Shown here in pieces: positions 31,879-44,535 of a stretch of 64,000 nucleotides of DNA. This stretch comes from Ascaris suum (Eukaryota > Nematoda > Chromadorea > Rhabditida > Ascarididae). The notes beneath the pieces are model-generated. The model was given only the letters and a program-made list of their open reading frames with translations. It ran no database searches and was not told the DNA's origin. The translations under genes were made by a program, and so were the position numbers. Positions within the stretch are counted from its first letter, which is position 1. Each line of letters starts with the position of its first letter. The stretch spans positions 3,809,001 to 3,873,000 of the forward strand of contig CM024180.1 in NCBI GenBank assembly GCA_013433145.1, given 5' to 3'.

Positions 31879-33313
31879 TTTATTACACGTAGTGATTTGT
31901 ATCGATGCTTGAGTGCATGTCGCATTCAAAGCCTTCTAGATTGTCGGGTGAAGATCGTAAGATGTCTGTGAGATTTCGCCATTCCGCTATTTGTGCCTTA
32001 ATGGAACCGCCGACTTCCGGAAAGAGCGCATTTGTCAAAAGGCGGAAACTTTCAATGAAAAGTTGGGATAAAATGATAAACAAGTGGGACAAAGTTGTCT
32101 TCATCATGCAACTTTACAGCGTATCGTATTTCGCTTCATGGGGATGCTTCCGCGAGCGGAAATTCCCCATTCACGGAAGTGGCATTCGTTGCTATCGCGC
32201 TCATGTTGTGTAGTGCTCAGACGCCAAAAATGTGAGGTGAGTGGACATCACGGAACTTGTCGCCTTCACCACGTTGACAAAACCCCGACAGCAGGCGCAT
32301 GCGTGGGTAGGCAGCGAAAATCAATATGAGTGAAACTTTTCCACACATTCTCCAATAAATAAGGAGACCGACCACACAAGAATGCATTTTTAAGAATGTG
32401 GTCTGTTATCTAAGTCTGCGACATGTCATAAAGGCTTTTGAAATGATGTTTCTTTACGTCTATGCGACAAATTGTGGAGAATACAGAATACACTTTTGGC
32501 TAATTTTTTAACGACAGTGGAACACTGGAATCTCCAATGAAGACTAGAGTCAAATACAAAACTACTTCATCTGTAGAAGTAGAAACTTCACCCCTAGCAA
32601 CAGGAGACGTTCATTTCAGGAGTGCATACGAACCATCTATAAACCACACGACGTTTTTCATGCAAAACATTTAGCAGTCACAATTTCGAATATTTGTTGA
32701 ATACATGAAGATCCTTCAGCGGAAAGTGGGAGTAACAGGCTAGATCCTTAAATGCTGAATTTTGAGATGCTCAGCAGACGATCTCATATCATATGAATAT
32801 TATCAGAGGCATCGTTCGCATACATCGACAATATGCAGGAATGTCGTTTACGATGACGAATAGCATTGAGCCAGACGAAACTCAAAACCCTTCTTAAATA
32901 TTTGGAGTGGCAAACGTGTTATGCTACTAGTACAGGTTGTGCTTACTTCGTACGCTTATTCTACCGAGTTTCCACTTTTACATTGGCAATACAATGATAC
33001 AGTCGAAGTGGAAACCATAGAATTCGTAATCGTTAGGATTATTCTCATCGTTGTTGCCGATTTGCTGCATTGTTGCTTCCTCGTTCCCCTCTTCCCTATC
33101 CTCTATCATGGACATAGCATATAAGAGTCCAATGACATATGCACCCTCCTAAAACTCGATTGGGGGAAAAACTAATGTAATATATATTATGGAAACTGGA
33201 GGAGCTTCTGAAATCCAAAACCCCTGCGCCTTCATAACTGCGACCGTATAGATGTAATCAGCAACGAATGCAAAATTTAATGAATCCATTGTAAATTTAA
33301 TCAGCATATGTTC

Positions 33314-33343
33314 CTAGCTTCCATTAAATTATATGGAAGCTAG
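33314..33343. repeat. hairpin with perfect 11-bp stem
   Basis: CTAGCTTCCAT (33314-33324) is the exact reverse complement of 33333-33343, with an 8-base AT loop. It is compact enough to fold as RNA or DNA. No function is inferred. Confidence 0.85.
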
Positions 33344-34035
33344 AAATATGAGAAATTTCCGGCTATGATTTTTGCCTTCTTTCAATGATGCAAAAATAAA
33401 CGTCATAATTTCGCCAGACTTTCCAAACGAACAGAAAGGTGGAAATTTATTACCGCAAAGATGAATATCTTTTATGAATGTTGCAGATTCATAGTGCATT
33501 GTATGAATGTGAAAAAAAAAACGACGTTAAATAACGATAAAACGAAAAATAAGAAGTGAAACATAACACTGAGATATTAAAAACAAATGCGATATAGTGA
33601 TTCATACTAAGCGTAAAGCTTTCATACTTTTATCTTTGTATCGATAAACTTTTCACCTATATTTAAATGACAGAGCAAATCGCCAAAAAATTGCATATTT
33701 ATAAATGTGTCCAATAGAAAAATTCGCAGTTCCGGTTAGTGCTTTCAGAGAGGATAGACGGCTTCCAACGTCGATTTAACGTTCATTTCGGTTCAACAAT
33801 GCTCCAAAATGTTAAATGAAAACCGATTAAATCGCTAGATACGATGAACACTTCGTTCCAAGGTCAGGTACGATTAATTCCTGGCACCTCCTGGATTTAG
33901 ATGATCTTATCGATGTCTTCAAACAATCCTGGATTGTTCTAAGCAACAATTGTATGAAAAAAGAATCAGAACAAAATTATGAATGGAAATAAGAAAGGTG
34001 TCTTATGTGAGCAAAAATGTTCATTTCATTAACAG

Positions 34036-34105
34036 TCTAGCCCCTCAAAATACTACAACAAGCTTGAAAGTGTACAAGTCCAGGAGATGCACAGGTGGAA
34101 TATAC
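34036..34105 (+). CDS. small exon candidate
   Basis: Seventy bases lie between an acceptor (TTTCATTAACAG) and a GTGAGT donor at 34106. They are open as one base plus 23 codons, with a basic, Thr-rich peptide ending T-G-G-I-Y. No neighbouring plus-strand exon with matching phase was identified. Confidence 0.2.
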
Positions 34106-34607
34106 GTGAGTGCTAAGATCAAAGATCATGTAAATCACCTAACTGCAGGAATGACCAAATTGCGGCCGATATGATTTTCTAATAAGAAACGATAGAGATG
34201 CTAAGTCACCGCCGCAACCCTGTCCTCTTGACTACCCCCTCCCATCCTCCACCCCATCTACTTTCTGAAACATGACTTTCATCACTTTTAGCACTTTCTT
34301 TACCTAGTTGTTAGAATTTGATGACGCAATTGACCCAAATGACATGACTTATTATTGAGAATTATGCAGCTATTCACAAACATCGGGGAACTAGCAAACC
34401 GATAAATTCACTGAACATATGCAAGTATTTTCAAAACACTTTTGTTATCGACATTGCTATATGTGCAAATCAGCTGAATGAGTTTGTTTGCATAAATAGA
34501 TTTGTTAACTTTATAAGGCTACGAATATAAGATAGTAATGAAAAACTCTCATCAATTATTGTAGAGATTTTATTTCCCTAAGCGTATTAATATTGCAAAA
34601 GAAATAT

Positions 34608-34723
<116 letters not shown>

Positions 34724-35167
34724 ATGCTTGAATTTATTTTAGACACTTGAGCGTATAAATTTCAAAAATGCTTTAGTGGAAAATATAAAATATGCGAGGT
34801 ACTTAAATTATATCCTTATGAACTCCTTAAAATAATAAAAATTAAGTGAAGTATGATAAATAACAGGTGAAGATGTTACAAATCGAGTGATCACTTTATT
34901 TGAAAACGGAAACTGAAGTTCAAAGGACGAATTGATCGCTACGGTAAATTGGCATTTCGTTAATTACTAGTAACATTCCAGTGCTGCGTTAATGAGTACA
35001 CTGCTTTTGTTATTGAGATTGTAGTGCTCTTCAATATGATTAGATCACTCGAAAGCCCTCAGAGGTTAAAAATTGGCAACCAGACTAGATCAATTAATAA
35101 GGCTCATCCAGTATAGGTCGAAGTTATAAGCAAAGGCTCCTTTTAATTCAACTGGTGTTTTACTTAC

Positions 35168-35260
35168 AGTAAACTGGTAAATGCACACCCTTCTAAATGT
35201 GGAAACCAGCGCATGCCAATTCCGGAATAGCTGAGAGTGGTCCTTTTCATTCGTTAGAAG
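35168..35260 (-). CDS. candidate internal exon, 31 codons
   Basis: On the minus strand, between a CTCCAG acceptor and a perfect T|GTAAGT donor (35162-35167), 31 codons are open in phase 0 at both ends. The peptide is L-L-T-N-E-K-D-H-S-Q-L-F-R-N-W-H followed by a V-S-T-F-R-R segment. There is no Met, so it cannot be an initiating ORF. It follows the exon at 37143-37447 in a compatible phase. The frame stays open beyond the donor to a TGA. I do not recognise the peptide, and the acceptor lacks pyrimidines. Confidence 0.35.
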
Positions 35261-35611
35261 CTGGAGTTATTTGCATCTTGATAGACTTTTCCATGCGTTT
35301 TTTTCTTGCAAACGTACCAAAGGTCGCATTTATGTGAGATATCCTTTCTGCCGGGCGGTTTCAATTCAGCACTACTGAACCTTAAAATCATTAGCACATT
35401 CTACGCTACACCTAACCTACATATATAGATCTGAATAATACAGAGAGAAAAAGAGAATTTAACTACCGAGGAAATCTTACAGGTGCTACTTGGATTTCAA
35501 ATATTAAGCATCATTTTGCGTGCTATAATTTGTATGAGTAACTTATGATTGAGAATAATCACATGAACTATAAATACAAAAAAAGCGATGCGTTGTGCTT
35601 ATATATTCAAA

Positions 35612-35642
35612 TTTTCTCTCTCTTTTTTTTCTCTCTCTCTCT
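35612..35642. repeat. CT/T-rich pyrimidine tract
   Basis: These are CT dinucleotides interrupted by a T run, a simple repeat. No nearby plus-strand exon uses it as an acceptor tract. Confidence 0.85.
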
Positions 35643-37142
35643 AATTGCATTTTATATCGGCAATCATGCAAATGTTGAATAAATCTACTCATGTTACGAT
35701 ACATAAGAAAAGCAATTTTAGATGCTCATAAAGGAGAGCGGTTGTGTATACCATAAGCGATTGAATTAACTCTCCTGGCAATTTTATTTCGAACATTAAC
35801 GTATCCCATAAGGCGGTTATACGAGGAAGAAAAAAGGGATTCGAAGAGCCCAAACAGGCATAGCGAATTTTGATGAATAGTAAGCAATTATAGAGTGGTG
35901 AACAATTACTGATGTGAATGCTGGCTGCATTACCATCAATGCTCTGGATGTTTTAATTCCGGAAATTATCCATACCCTCCATACAATGAGATAGCACGAA
36001 GCTAACACCGTTTGGTGAACTTTGCCCGAAATCTGAGAAGGTCTGGGGAAGCTATTTTGTATTCGTAAATAGCCGATGATGCGCGCAGCAGTAATAGCCA
36101 ATACGAAGAAAGAAGAGCAAGCGAACGTTTCCATACTGTATTCAACAGTTTAACTTTCAAAACACTCATAATAGCAGACAATAAACTCCTCTTTATAGCA
36201 TTCTAGGAAGATGGTCCCACTATATGGTATCATTTAGAACAGATCGTAGTTGAGATTTTTGTCAACTAAAAGAACTGCTATCACTGAAATGAAGAGGATA
36301 CAAGTCAGTGAGGAAAAGTAAACACAATCCAGTTTGGAAATAAATCTCATATCTCTATAGGTATAACACGTGTATTCAATCATACATCCAACAACCTCCA
36401 ATCAAAGGGATTCTAATTTACATAAAAATTCGTAGAGAATCTTTGCACAACCCTCTGAAATGTTTTCGTTCCGCTGTAAGCATTTCAATATTCATAATAT
36501 AGCGATTAATATATCTGTAGGTAAGTCTTTGTTTGTCAACCGCTTTCAACTCGAGAATCGACAGGACTATTCCAATATTCAAATACTCAATTTAGATGGT
36601 CAAAAAACCTGGTTTCCTCGAAAATAAAAAAGGATTACTAACTAGTTTAAATATCTCCAGAATCATCCAAAGCGGGAAAACGGAACAAGTTATTTGGAGC
36701 GCGAGTTAGGTCACTACTAGAAGCAGATAAAGCTGAGTAAATTCGTTCGAAGATCATCGAGCATTTAACCGATGAAATTATTAGAATGGGATTAACCTCA
36801 GAGAGAATATGAAAATAGGTGAGTTGAAACATAATCTCAACAAGCTTTATTGCGATTTGTTTTGAAAGAAAAGGAAATTCCTACAGACTATCGCAGATAT
36901 CAGCAGCAAATTACCTAAGCACACCTTTCCGCGTAGGGAAATTGAAAAAATTCTGGTGTAACGATGAAGTAGAGCGCCGAAACTAATCGAAGAGCGCGAC
37001 CGATAATGCTGATAAGGTTGTTTTTGCTAAATGCAATGCGGTGCGGTTTCCTGATACAGAGAACTGATAGTAAAGTGTTCCTATCACTTCATAAAATATC
37101 ATTTTAGATCGCTTCGCAAAGAGAAATCAAACAGCGGCTTAC
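35643..37142. other. non-coding stretch with weak minus-strand open frames
   Basis: The minus strand is open at 35817-36134 (105 codons, hydrophobic segments) and at 36647-36798. The second follows a CTCTGAG acceptor and ends in TAA with an Ala/Ser/Asp-rich tail, so it could be an alternative terminal exon after 37143-37447. Neither is strong enough to call. Confidence 0.3.
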
Positions 37143-37447
37143 CGGTGCGTATATGACGACCAGGTGATTGCAATTACGGCAACATGTGCATTTATAATCA
37201 CGTCCACATGCGCGACACTGTCCAGTCAGTTGTATTTCCCTCGTTGAATTTGTTGAGCCTCGACTTAGGCTCATGTGGAGACAGTGGCCCTCAGCATGAG
37301 GCTCCAAATCGGAGCAACTTCGTGCCATAGTGATCTTCCTACTCGCAAAATGAGTAGTAATCGTGAATCGTACGCCATCACTATTGCCCACGTGGTCGTC
37401 GTGTTGGTCGGCTACGGATGATAACTGTTGCTCAGCCATTAACAACG
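37143..37447 (-). CDS. PDE3-like regulatory-region exon, Ser/Cys-rich
   Basis: This is the largest convincing exon. On the minus strand it runs from an AAATTCAG acceptor (37448-37450) to CCG before a GTAAGC donor (37137-37142), giving two bases plus 101 open codons. The peptide has an acidic/His stretch (Q-H-D-D-H-V-G), then R-S-C-S-D-L-E-P. It ends in a Cys cluster, Q-C-R-A-C-G-R-D-Y-K-C-T-C-C-R-N-C. Vertebrate PDE3 linkers carry, as I recall them, a similar S-x-P-D-L-x-P followed by C-S-S-C-G-R-P-Y. That parallel and the strand it shares with 61083-61202 support assignment to the same gene. An ATG seven bases after the acceptor (M-A-E-Q-Q) could instead be the start of a short isoform, with the TTCAG serving as a trans-splice or leader acceptor. 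The incoming phase does not fit 44536-44601 directly. Confidence 0.68.
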
Positions 37448-37766
37448 CTGAATTTTTTTCCTGGCTTATGCTTTTGTTCTTTCTAATCACGTCTATGTAT
37501 TGTGTATGAATGCCCGATCACTTACTTATCAATCACTCAAAGTGCACGTGAACAATAGGTTGGAATCAATAAATTGCTAATAATGGAGCACGTGCATTTT
37601 GACAGCTACAAACTTCAACAGCGTTATTGACAGCTGTTGTTCAAAGCAACGACTGTGATCGGCTGGATGCACAGTTGTAAATATCCAGGATAATATTAAG
37701 TGAATGACAGTGCCAGTAATAATGCCACTTAATAGACTGAAAGTCTCAGACACGGCCGTTTCCAAA

Positions 37767-37793
37767 CTTGAAATGGTAATTCACCATTTCAAG
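37767..37793. repeat. hairpin with perfect 10-bp stem
   Basis: CTTGAAATGG (37767-37776) pairs exactly with 37784-37793 across a 7-base loop. It lies about 320 bases upstream (minus sense) of the exon at 37143-37447, in the intron or promoter of that gene. Confidence 0.85.
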
Positions 37794-38563
37794 CAACGAG
37801 CTCGAGAAAAAGCATCAGCTCGAGGTGAAGATGAGGCATTCCCGTAATAGTAGAATAAAATATCAACCATATATATAGGAGTCTTTCACCGACGATTGAG
37901 TTGAAAGCTTACCAGTATGTTGTAAAATAAAGCAGAAGAATAAAAATGCCGCTCATGTTACAAGTCGAACAACCACGATGACAATTCACTTCAATAGCAT
38001 TCTCTGGAAAGTTTAATAAATCGATAAAACTGAGCATGTACTTCCTTAGGCTCGAATATGGAACGTAGAATACACTATATTAGGGCTGCTTTTACAGTTA
38101 AAGTTAAAGAGGCATAAAATAAAGGCCTAACGTTTCGAAATTAAAATATCGTTGAGCAATAATGTCAGAGTGGATAATTCTCTCCGCAGGATCGAAAGAA
38201 TATTGCAATAAAATAAATGTTATTAAGAACAATATTGTCGATGAGGTGCTCAAATAATAAAATTGCGACAATATTTCGCATCGACAACTCGAAGAACCGT
38301 CATATTGATGTCGATTGGGAAAAGAGTATTTCAACGTTATGCGAGAGGGTGCATCGCCGCGAATAAATTTCACTATAAGCAAATAATGTACGAGATTGCG
38401 TTACAGCGATGTGCGCATACACACATACACATAATGCATTTATACACCACTATAATAAATAATTTAGAGTATATTTTCGTTGTTGATTACTAGCGGAGTG
38501 CTGCTATAACATGCGGATGGTGGACGAGGCTATTTAATACTAGCAGAATCATATCGATAGATT

Positions 38564-38693
38564 TCTAAATGTGCCTATATTATTTTTTATTAAGAGAAAG
38601 CGGGATTGGATATTCCGAATTTTGAGTTAATTAGCTAATTGATGTGCTTCCGAGAGACAACCATCTTCACTGGGCAACAGTAGTGATTTCGAA
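38564..38693 (+). repeat. left inverted arm of foldback element
   Basis: The arm runs from TCTAAATGTGCC to GTGATTTCGAA. It contains the palindromic TTAATTAGCTAATT core and the CCGAGAGACAACC segment shared with the right arm. Confidence 0.9.
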
Positions 38694-39077
38694 CGACTAA
38701 CGAATTCGAAGGAGGCTGGATAACTACATGAATAGTAATATAAGATGTAACTCGTTCGCATTTAAAATTGATCACTAATAAATAGGCATTAAATGAATAA
38801 ATAAATAAAAATAAAATAAACAAAAAACCCAATAGAAAAAAATAGATGAATGATGGATATCGCTTGAATAACCAATTAAAGCCTATTTAAAAATAGGCTA
38901 GATACACGAATATCTAAATAGTCGATTATATAAAATAGTGGCTAAGTGCGCGTAAAACATTGTGCGAAAAAAAAGCTCCTCTTCTCTAAACCATCCTTCC
39001 TATTGCTTTTATGTGGTCATGCATTCTGCTTTGAAAACGTTTTTTTTTCTCAAGAATCTTTATCAAAATCGCTCTTT

Positions 39078-39207
39078 TTCGAAATCACTGCTGTTGCCCC
39101 GTGAAGACGGTTGTCTCTCGGAAGCGCATCAATTAGCTAATTAACTCAAAATTCGGAATATCCAATCACGCTTTCTCTTAATAAAAAATAATAGAGGCAC
39201 ATTTAGA
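39078..39207 (-). repeat. right inverted arm of foldback element
   Basis: This is the reverse complement of the left arm with substitutions only. No indel was seen when the two were aligned by eye. Confidence 0.9.
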
Positions 39208-42200
39208 GAAACAGATAGCAAATTGAAACGGAATAGAGAAATGAATTACAAAAAAAAAAAAAAGAATTAAAAGTTGCATAGAATGCAAAATGACAAAGAA
39301 AATTTCCACAGTTCCCATATGAAATGGTTTGCAAATTAAACGTTTAGTACATAATCCTCTACGCTTCTATGAAATCCACAATATTTTCTCTTTTATTCTA
39401 TTTTCCTCGCCATTTCTTTTCTCATCGCACCTATATGCACTCTTTTTAGTTCTTCATAACTAAGTGAGACCTACATCAACGATCCTTGATCAGATCAAGG
39501 CTTTTTATGGAGGAAAACTTTCGAGTCATAATGACGAACTCTTTCCCATTCAAGAGGATTGCAAATGAAAACTTCGACAGTCTCAATAGATGATATAAAG
39601 GGCATTTCTTCATAAAATTACTGATGAATGAAATGATAAGTTGCTAAGATATCTGTGATAAGAGTTGATGCCGCTATATATCGTTTTGCAACAGATGTTG
39701 CATTTTCTCACTCAATGAACAGAAAACTTCACTATGAAGTTTCATGATTTCTCTCTCCTTCATCTCTTGAACATTTCTTCTCGGCTTTCCTTCTCCTTCT
39801 TTCAGATAATCCGATATTATCGTTTAGAGAAGAAACATTGAGGACGCTATACGTCCACTATTTTATAAACTACTCATTTCATGATTATCACGCAGTGAGG
39901 TGATACAATTGAAATTTAATGGCTAAATATTTATAATTGTTTTGACAGCAATATTCGTTATTTCTCTATATTGATGCTCATTGGACGCAACACGTTATCT
40001 TTGCTCTATTTATATTTTGAGCTATCAAAAATACAGAATAAGTTTTAAAAATATGAGTTTTTTTCTTTGTAATTGCTTCACTAGCATAGAAAAAGAAACC
40101 ACAAGTAGATAGTGAGTACAACATATGCTTTAAAAAGATAAATTCATAGGGCAATCTAATGAAGACATGAAGAATGTAAAGTAATTTCTAAAAATTTCAC
40201 TATTTAATAAATGCAAAATAAATTTACCCATAAGGGAAAAATATGCAAATTTTTTTTTCACACTAACTAAAACTCGCCGCTCATTGCTATTACACAACAT
40301 TGTTAGATAATAACTAAGGAAACCCTCTTGCGTTGTATAATTCGGTTAGAGATGAGCACAGTCGTAAATCTCCTAACTTTGTGAAACTAAAATAACTGTG
40401 ACAACGAATAATCCTCTTGAGCTAAAATAACGAGGGACATGAAAGTGACAACCCTCGAGAAAAAAAACCGAAATGAAAAAGAAAATTATAAAACGAAATT
40501 AATGAATTAAGGATAAACATTTTCAATTTTAAAAAAAAATCGAATTGATGAATGTAAAAATCAAAATAATCCAACCGCTAATAAATAGTCTAAATTCTAA
40601 TCATAATAATGTGAATGCCTTCAATAAATATCTTCAATGATATCTCGTTTACTTATTTGAATATTTTTTAAAAATTTCACTTCAAAAATTTTCACTTCAT
40701 AAAAATGGAAATTTTTCTAATGGTATCATGTAAAAATTGAAGTTAAAAAATGATTTCCAACTGCAATTATTTTCAATGTTAGTTAGGCCCGTAAACGTTT
40801 GCATTTACTATATTTAATTAAAGATTTTCATTAATTCAACATTAAATGCAGGGAAATTAAAGAATATTTTTTTCTTTGAAAACGTTTGGAATTTTTTTTT
40901 TTTTGAAATTTCGATGAGATTTTTCAACAACCCATAAAACAGCAAACAAATTTTATTACAGTTTTGAATAGTGAAAATTGCTAAATGCCGATAGCAATTC
41001 GAAAACATTGATAGCATTCGCCATGTTCTATGCGTTTCCACCTAAAAAAGTTGATCAAAAGCAATGAATGAATGCACTAAACAAAACGGAAATTGCGCAG
41101 AGAAATTTCAAAGCTGAATTCATTCAATAATTAACTTTCACATATGTAATTTAACAACGAGGAAAATTTTCATCAAAAGAAGACGAAGTGATTAAAGCAA
41201 AAAGAGAAAAACAAAGTGATTCCAATATTCTCTTTCAGTGCAAAGTTCCCTGTTGGATGATAACAGAAAGTGATAACTTTGATAAGAAATTTTCCCCATT
41301 GGGGAATTTCCGACTAGAAAGCAACATTTGAAAAGATTTCAAAACTGCAAATAAGGGGGTCAATAGGAAAGTCGAAGCACAAGCTACGAATCGCTAAGGC
41401 AAGCTTCGACATCAAAGATCGTAAAGAATACGCCGGGATATGTAAAAAATTGTACATTGATATATTCATGGAAGCGAGAAGCAATTTTCTTTTCAATATT
41501 GTTAGATGACGATTCCTTCTCTCACTGAGTAATTTACTTTCCCTAACTATAATGACTCTTTTTGGATAGAGCCATCATTATCAACGATAACGATTCCTTG
41601 TGTCATACAGAATACAATTTCTGGGGGCTCTACACTCATTTAATATACTAAATAACTCGGACAAAAATCTCCAATTTTCCCGCTCTAGTCTGTGAATTCT
41701 AATGGTCTGAGGTAATGCTAAGAAACCGCGATTGAAAAGAAATAGGAAATTAATGCAACTTTCGTCATAATGCTGAATTCATATATAGAGATTGAGCATT
41801 TTTTACAGGCCGAAGACGAAAGTTGCCATGAAAGCAGATAATGATAGCGTGATTCAGGTTTTAAGCATGACGTTAGAAGCGAAATGCAATGTCAACTGTT
41901 TGCAAAAAAACACGAAACTAATGGTGCGTATATCTCCACTTAACAAATTAATGCGGATAAAAGCGTTTTCGATGGTTTTCTCAAACATAGCATAAATTTT
42001 TGAAGAACCTATTCGCACTTCCGAAAAAGAGAACTAAAAAAAAAGAATTGGCTACTTTCTTTAGAAATAGCGAGTAATTTGAGCAGATCGCCTTTTAAGC
42101 TGCTGATAGTGCTGAAAGAAACTGGCAGAGGTTGAGATGGTTCATTTTCGAAACACAAAAATCTCCTATGAAAAAATCTTTCACTAACACAACCAGATTC

Positions 42201-44535
42201 TTTTAAAAAAAGCACTTTTCATTTTGACCGACGTTTCAATATTACACAAAAACTTGGAGGTTCTAACGCTTAAGAAAATCCTATGCCTCAACCACAACAA
42301 TTGAATCCGATTCGAGTGTTTAGCATATGTGCACATTGAATTTTAGCACGATAGAAAACTTTCTACAGGTAAAAATTTATGAAATAGTACATACTTAAAC
42401 ATTCAAAAGTTGTAAAAATAAGCAAGAAATATTCCATTCTCTCTCTCTCTCTCTCTCAAAAAAACACCGCCTGTATTTCGTTATGTCATAAAAGGGCAAC
42501 ATATTCTGTTGTTCTTTCCATCCATTGTTCTGACTGGAAAAGACGACATGAAGGACGAATGCTAATATATGCATGAAACAGATGAATGGCAGTTAAGTCT
42601 CGTTTCGCTCTTTATAAATGATGAATTCTTTTAGCTTAAACACCCTCTTGAACAAATGCGTCATCTAAGAGAAGTCGTTTATGCAGGAACCAACCGTCTG
42701 CAAAGCTCCAAAACCTCAAAGTTTTCTTTCCCACTCACAGTGAAATTTCACCTGAAGGGCATTTTAGTAGAGAGTATATTAGACTCATCAGGCTTCAAAT
42801 CACTACGGGTATGCACGATTCTTGATTGTCTCTGTTATCAAATCAAAGAAAATGAACAACTATTTTGCTGTTGAAATCAGAGGAAAAATAAAAATAAAAG
42901 CACCAGTAATTTGGTGCACTTGGCGAATATAACAACTAAAACGATATGTAAAACTTTCCGGAATAGGCAATAGAAATCATTTGCATGCTTACTTCATGCA
43001 AACATAGAATAACATAAATATCAAAGTAATCGAAACTACCGAAATATGAAAGTTGGGAAAAACCGTGGCAACGATACTTTATGGGATTAGCAAGAAGATA
43101 TTATAAATCAGCATTTAACATCACCATTATGGATGCTTATATTTATTCCGTCAAATTTGCTTCATTTAATATGCACGAATGCGAATGATGCGGTACTCTT
43201 TTAGGAATGTATTGACGTCTCGAACATTTAAAATCATATATGAATCGGTATTTTGAATGTGAAACCTTTTGTATAAACGATGAATGTGCATGATTTATGT
43301 CTGCTTAAAATAAACAGAAATCAGAAATTTGCATAATTTTTGATTATATTTATGCATCAGAGCATATTTCGAATGAATAGCAACGAAAACACATTGGAAA
43401 TATCGATGGTGAAACAAAGCAGACATTGGGATAGGAATAGGAGAATTTGCTGTCATAAAGGGATGTGCTATAATATAATATTTCACCAATAAGAATAAAA
43501 TTTACTGAAATGATTCATGCTTAACGTGTTGTAATTTAGCTAAGGAAATCGAATTGCCGAAAAAAAAGAAGTATCGAAAATGGTAAGAAAATTGTATTGA
43601 TTGAATGGATACTATAAGCCCGCATCAAATTCATTGCAAAATTTAAGAAGACATGATATATTTAAAAAGAGCTGAGCTCTCGCACTAATCGGAACTGTTA
43701 TATCTTCCAATAAATTGGGCTAATAGACGATGTGAATTTTCTTAGGTCTGCTATAACGAAAGATCAAATGTGGATGAGAATTCAAAAGAACAAATTTAAG
43801 GATAATAAAGCAAACTCTGGAAGACTCCACAAATCAAAGATTGCATTAGCATATTTTTTTAAACGTTTATTATTTAACACTTCGATATTTGTACATAACT
43901 TGATTAGAATATTAACCTGATAGGATAGTAAATACAATAAATATAAACGAACATCAATGGAGAAATAAGTATCCATTAGGTAATCGAAGTTATGATTTTA
44001 TTCCATATAATGGTAGAATCCATCACTTAATACTAATACTGTAATTAAGCTGAACATATGATTAGAGCTTCAAGTGCAAAAAAAAATTCAAACAACTAAG
44101 ATATAAAAAAAAGATCAAATGTTAATTTAGATAGATATGGAGAGAAAGTGCATGCGAATTGGGGGAAATGTTAAGGGTAGGAAGGAAGCAAAAGTGATGA
44201 AGCAAATGAAACGTTCATTTCGAATGGAACAGAATGCAATCCTATGTGGCATCATTGATGAGTGTATTTATTTTTCTCGGCTGAATGCAAAATCCAAACT
44301 AATAGCAACAAAATCAATCACAAAGCAAAACCTCGATCACGTAAATATAAGAAACGCATCGTAGGTGGATTCGAGGATAGAAAAGCGTAAAATATCGTTT
44401 GCAAGAGAAGCACAAAGTAGCTAGAAGAAGGTGCTAATGAAGAAAAACTTTCGCAATGATAAATACGCAGCGTTGAGCACTTCTTAACAAGAATCTTGAA
44501 CTACACTCAAAGCAAACTTAATCGATTCAGCTCAC
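39208..44535. other. intron-like stretch between two candidate PDE3 exons
   Basis: One or more missing exons of the PDE3-like gene should lie here if 44536-44601 and 37143-37447 belong together (needed: phase 0 in, one trailing base out). I examined minus-strand acceptors, including a good one near 42.11 kb, and found no open, donor-bounded exon. A CT tract lies at 42439-42457. Confidence 0.35.
42439..42457. repeat. (CT)n tract
   Basis: Nine and a half CT units, a simple repeat. Confidence 0.9.

Larger units (their letters stand above)
29892..34035. other. gene-poor stretch with ambiguous open frames
   Basis: Between about 31.45 and 32.33 kb both strands hold open frames: plus 31905-32213 and 32084-32329, minus 31883-32107. 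None has clear paired splice sites or a recognisable domain. The rest is AT-rich with a small hairpin at 33314-33343. Confidence 0.35.
38564..39207. mobile_element. foldback / MITE-like element with 130-bp inverted arms
   Basis: Bases 38564-38693 and 39078-39207 are reverse complements over 130 bp with about six mismatches (roughly 95% identity). They are separated by 384 bp of A-rich sequence with no coding potential. Arm ends read TCTAAATGTGCC… inward. No clear target-site duplication is visible at the outer ends, and no transposase is encoded, so it would be non-autonomous. It lies 1.1 kb upstream (minus sense) of the exon at 37143-37447, probably in an intron. Transcribed across, it would give a 130-bp RNA hairpin. 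Confidence 0.85.

Noticed and set aside
38104..38379. Minus frame of about 90 codons with a hydrophobic segment
   Set aside because: It looks protein-like, but the plus strand (38263-38493) is open as well and there is no donor. A nearby splice-bounded frame at 37913-38003 has a phase that fits no neighbour.
39484..39510. 7-bp hairpin followed by a T run, like a bacterial terminator
   Set aside because: The context is eukaryotic, no small-RNA gene precedes it, and the stem is too short to mean anything.
41318..41509. Lys/Glu-rich 63-codon plus frame after a CGACTAG acceptor
   Set aside because: The opposite strand is equally open (41314-41496), there is no donor, and no homology is recognisable.
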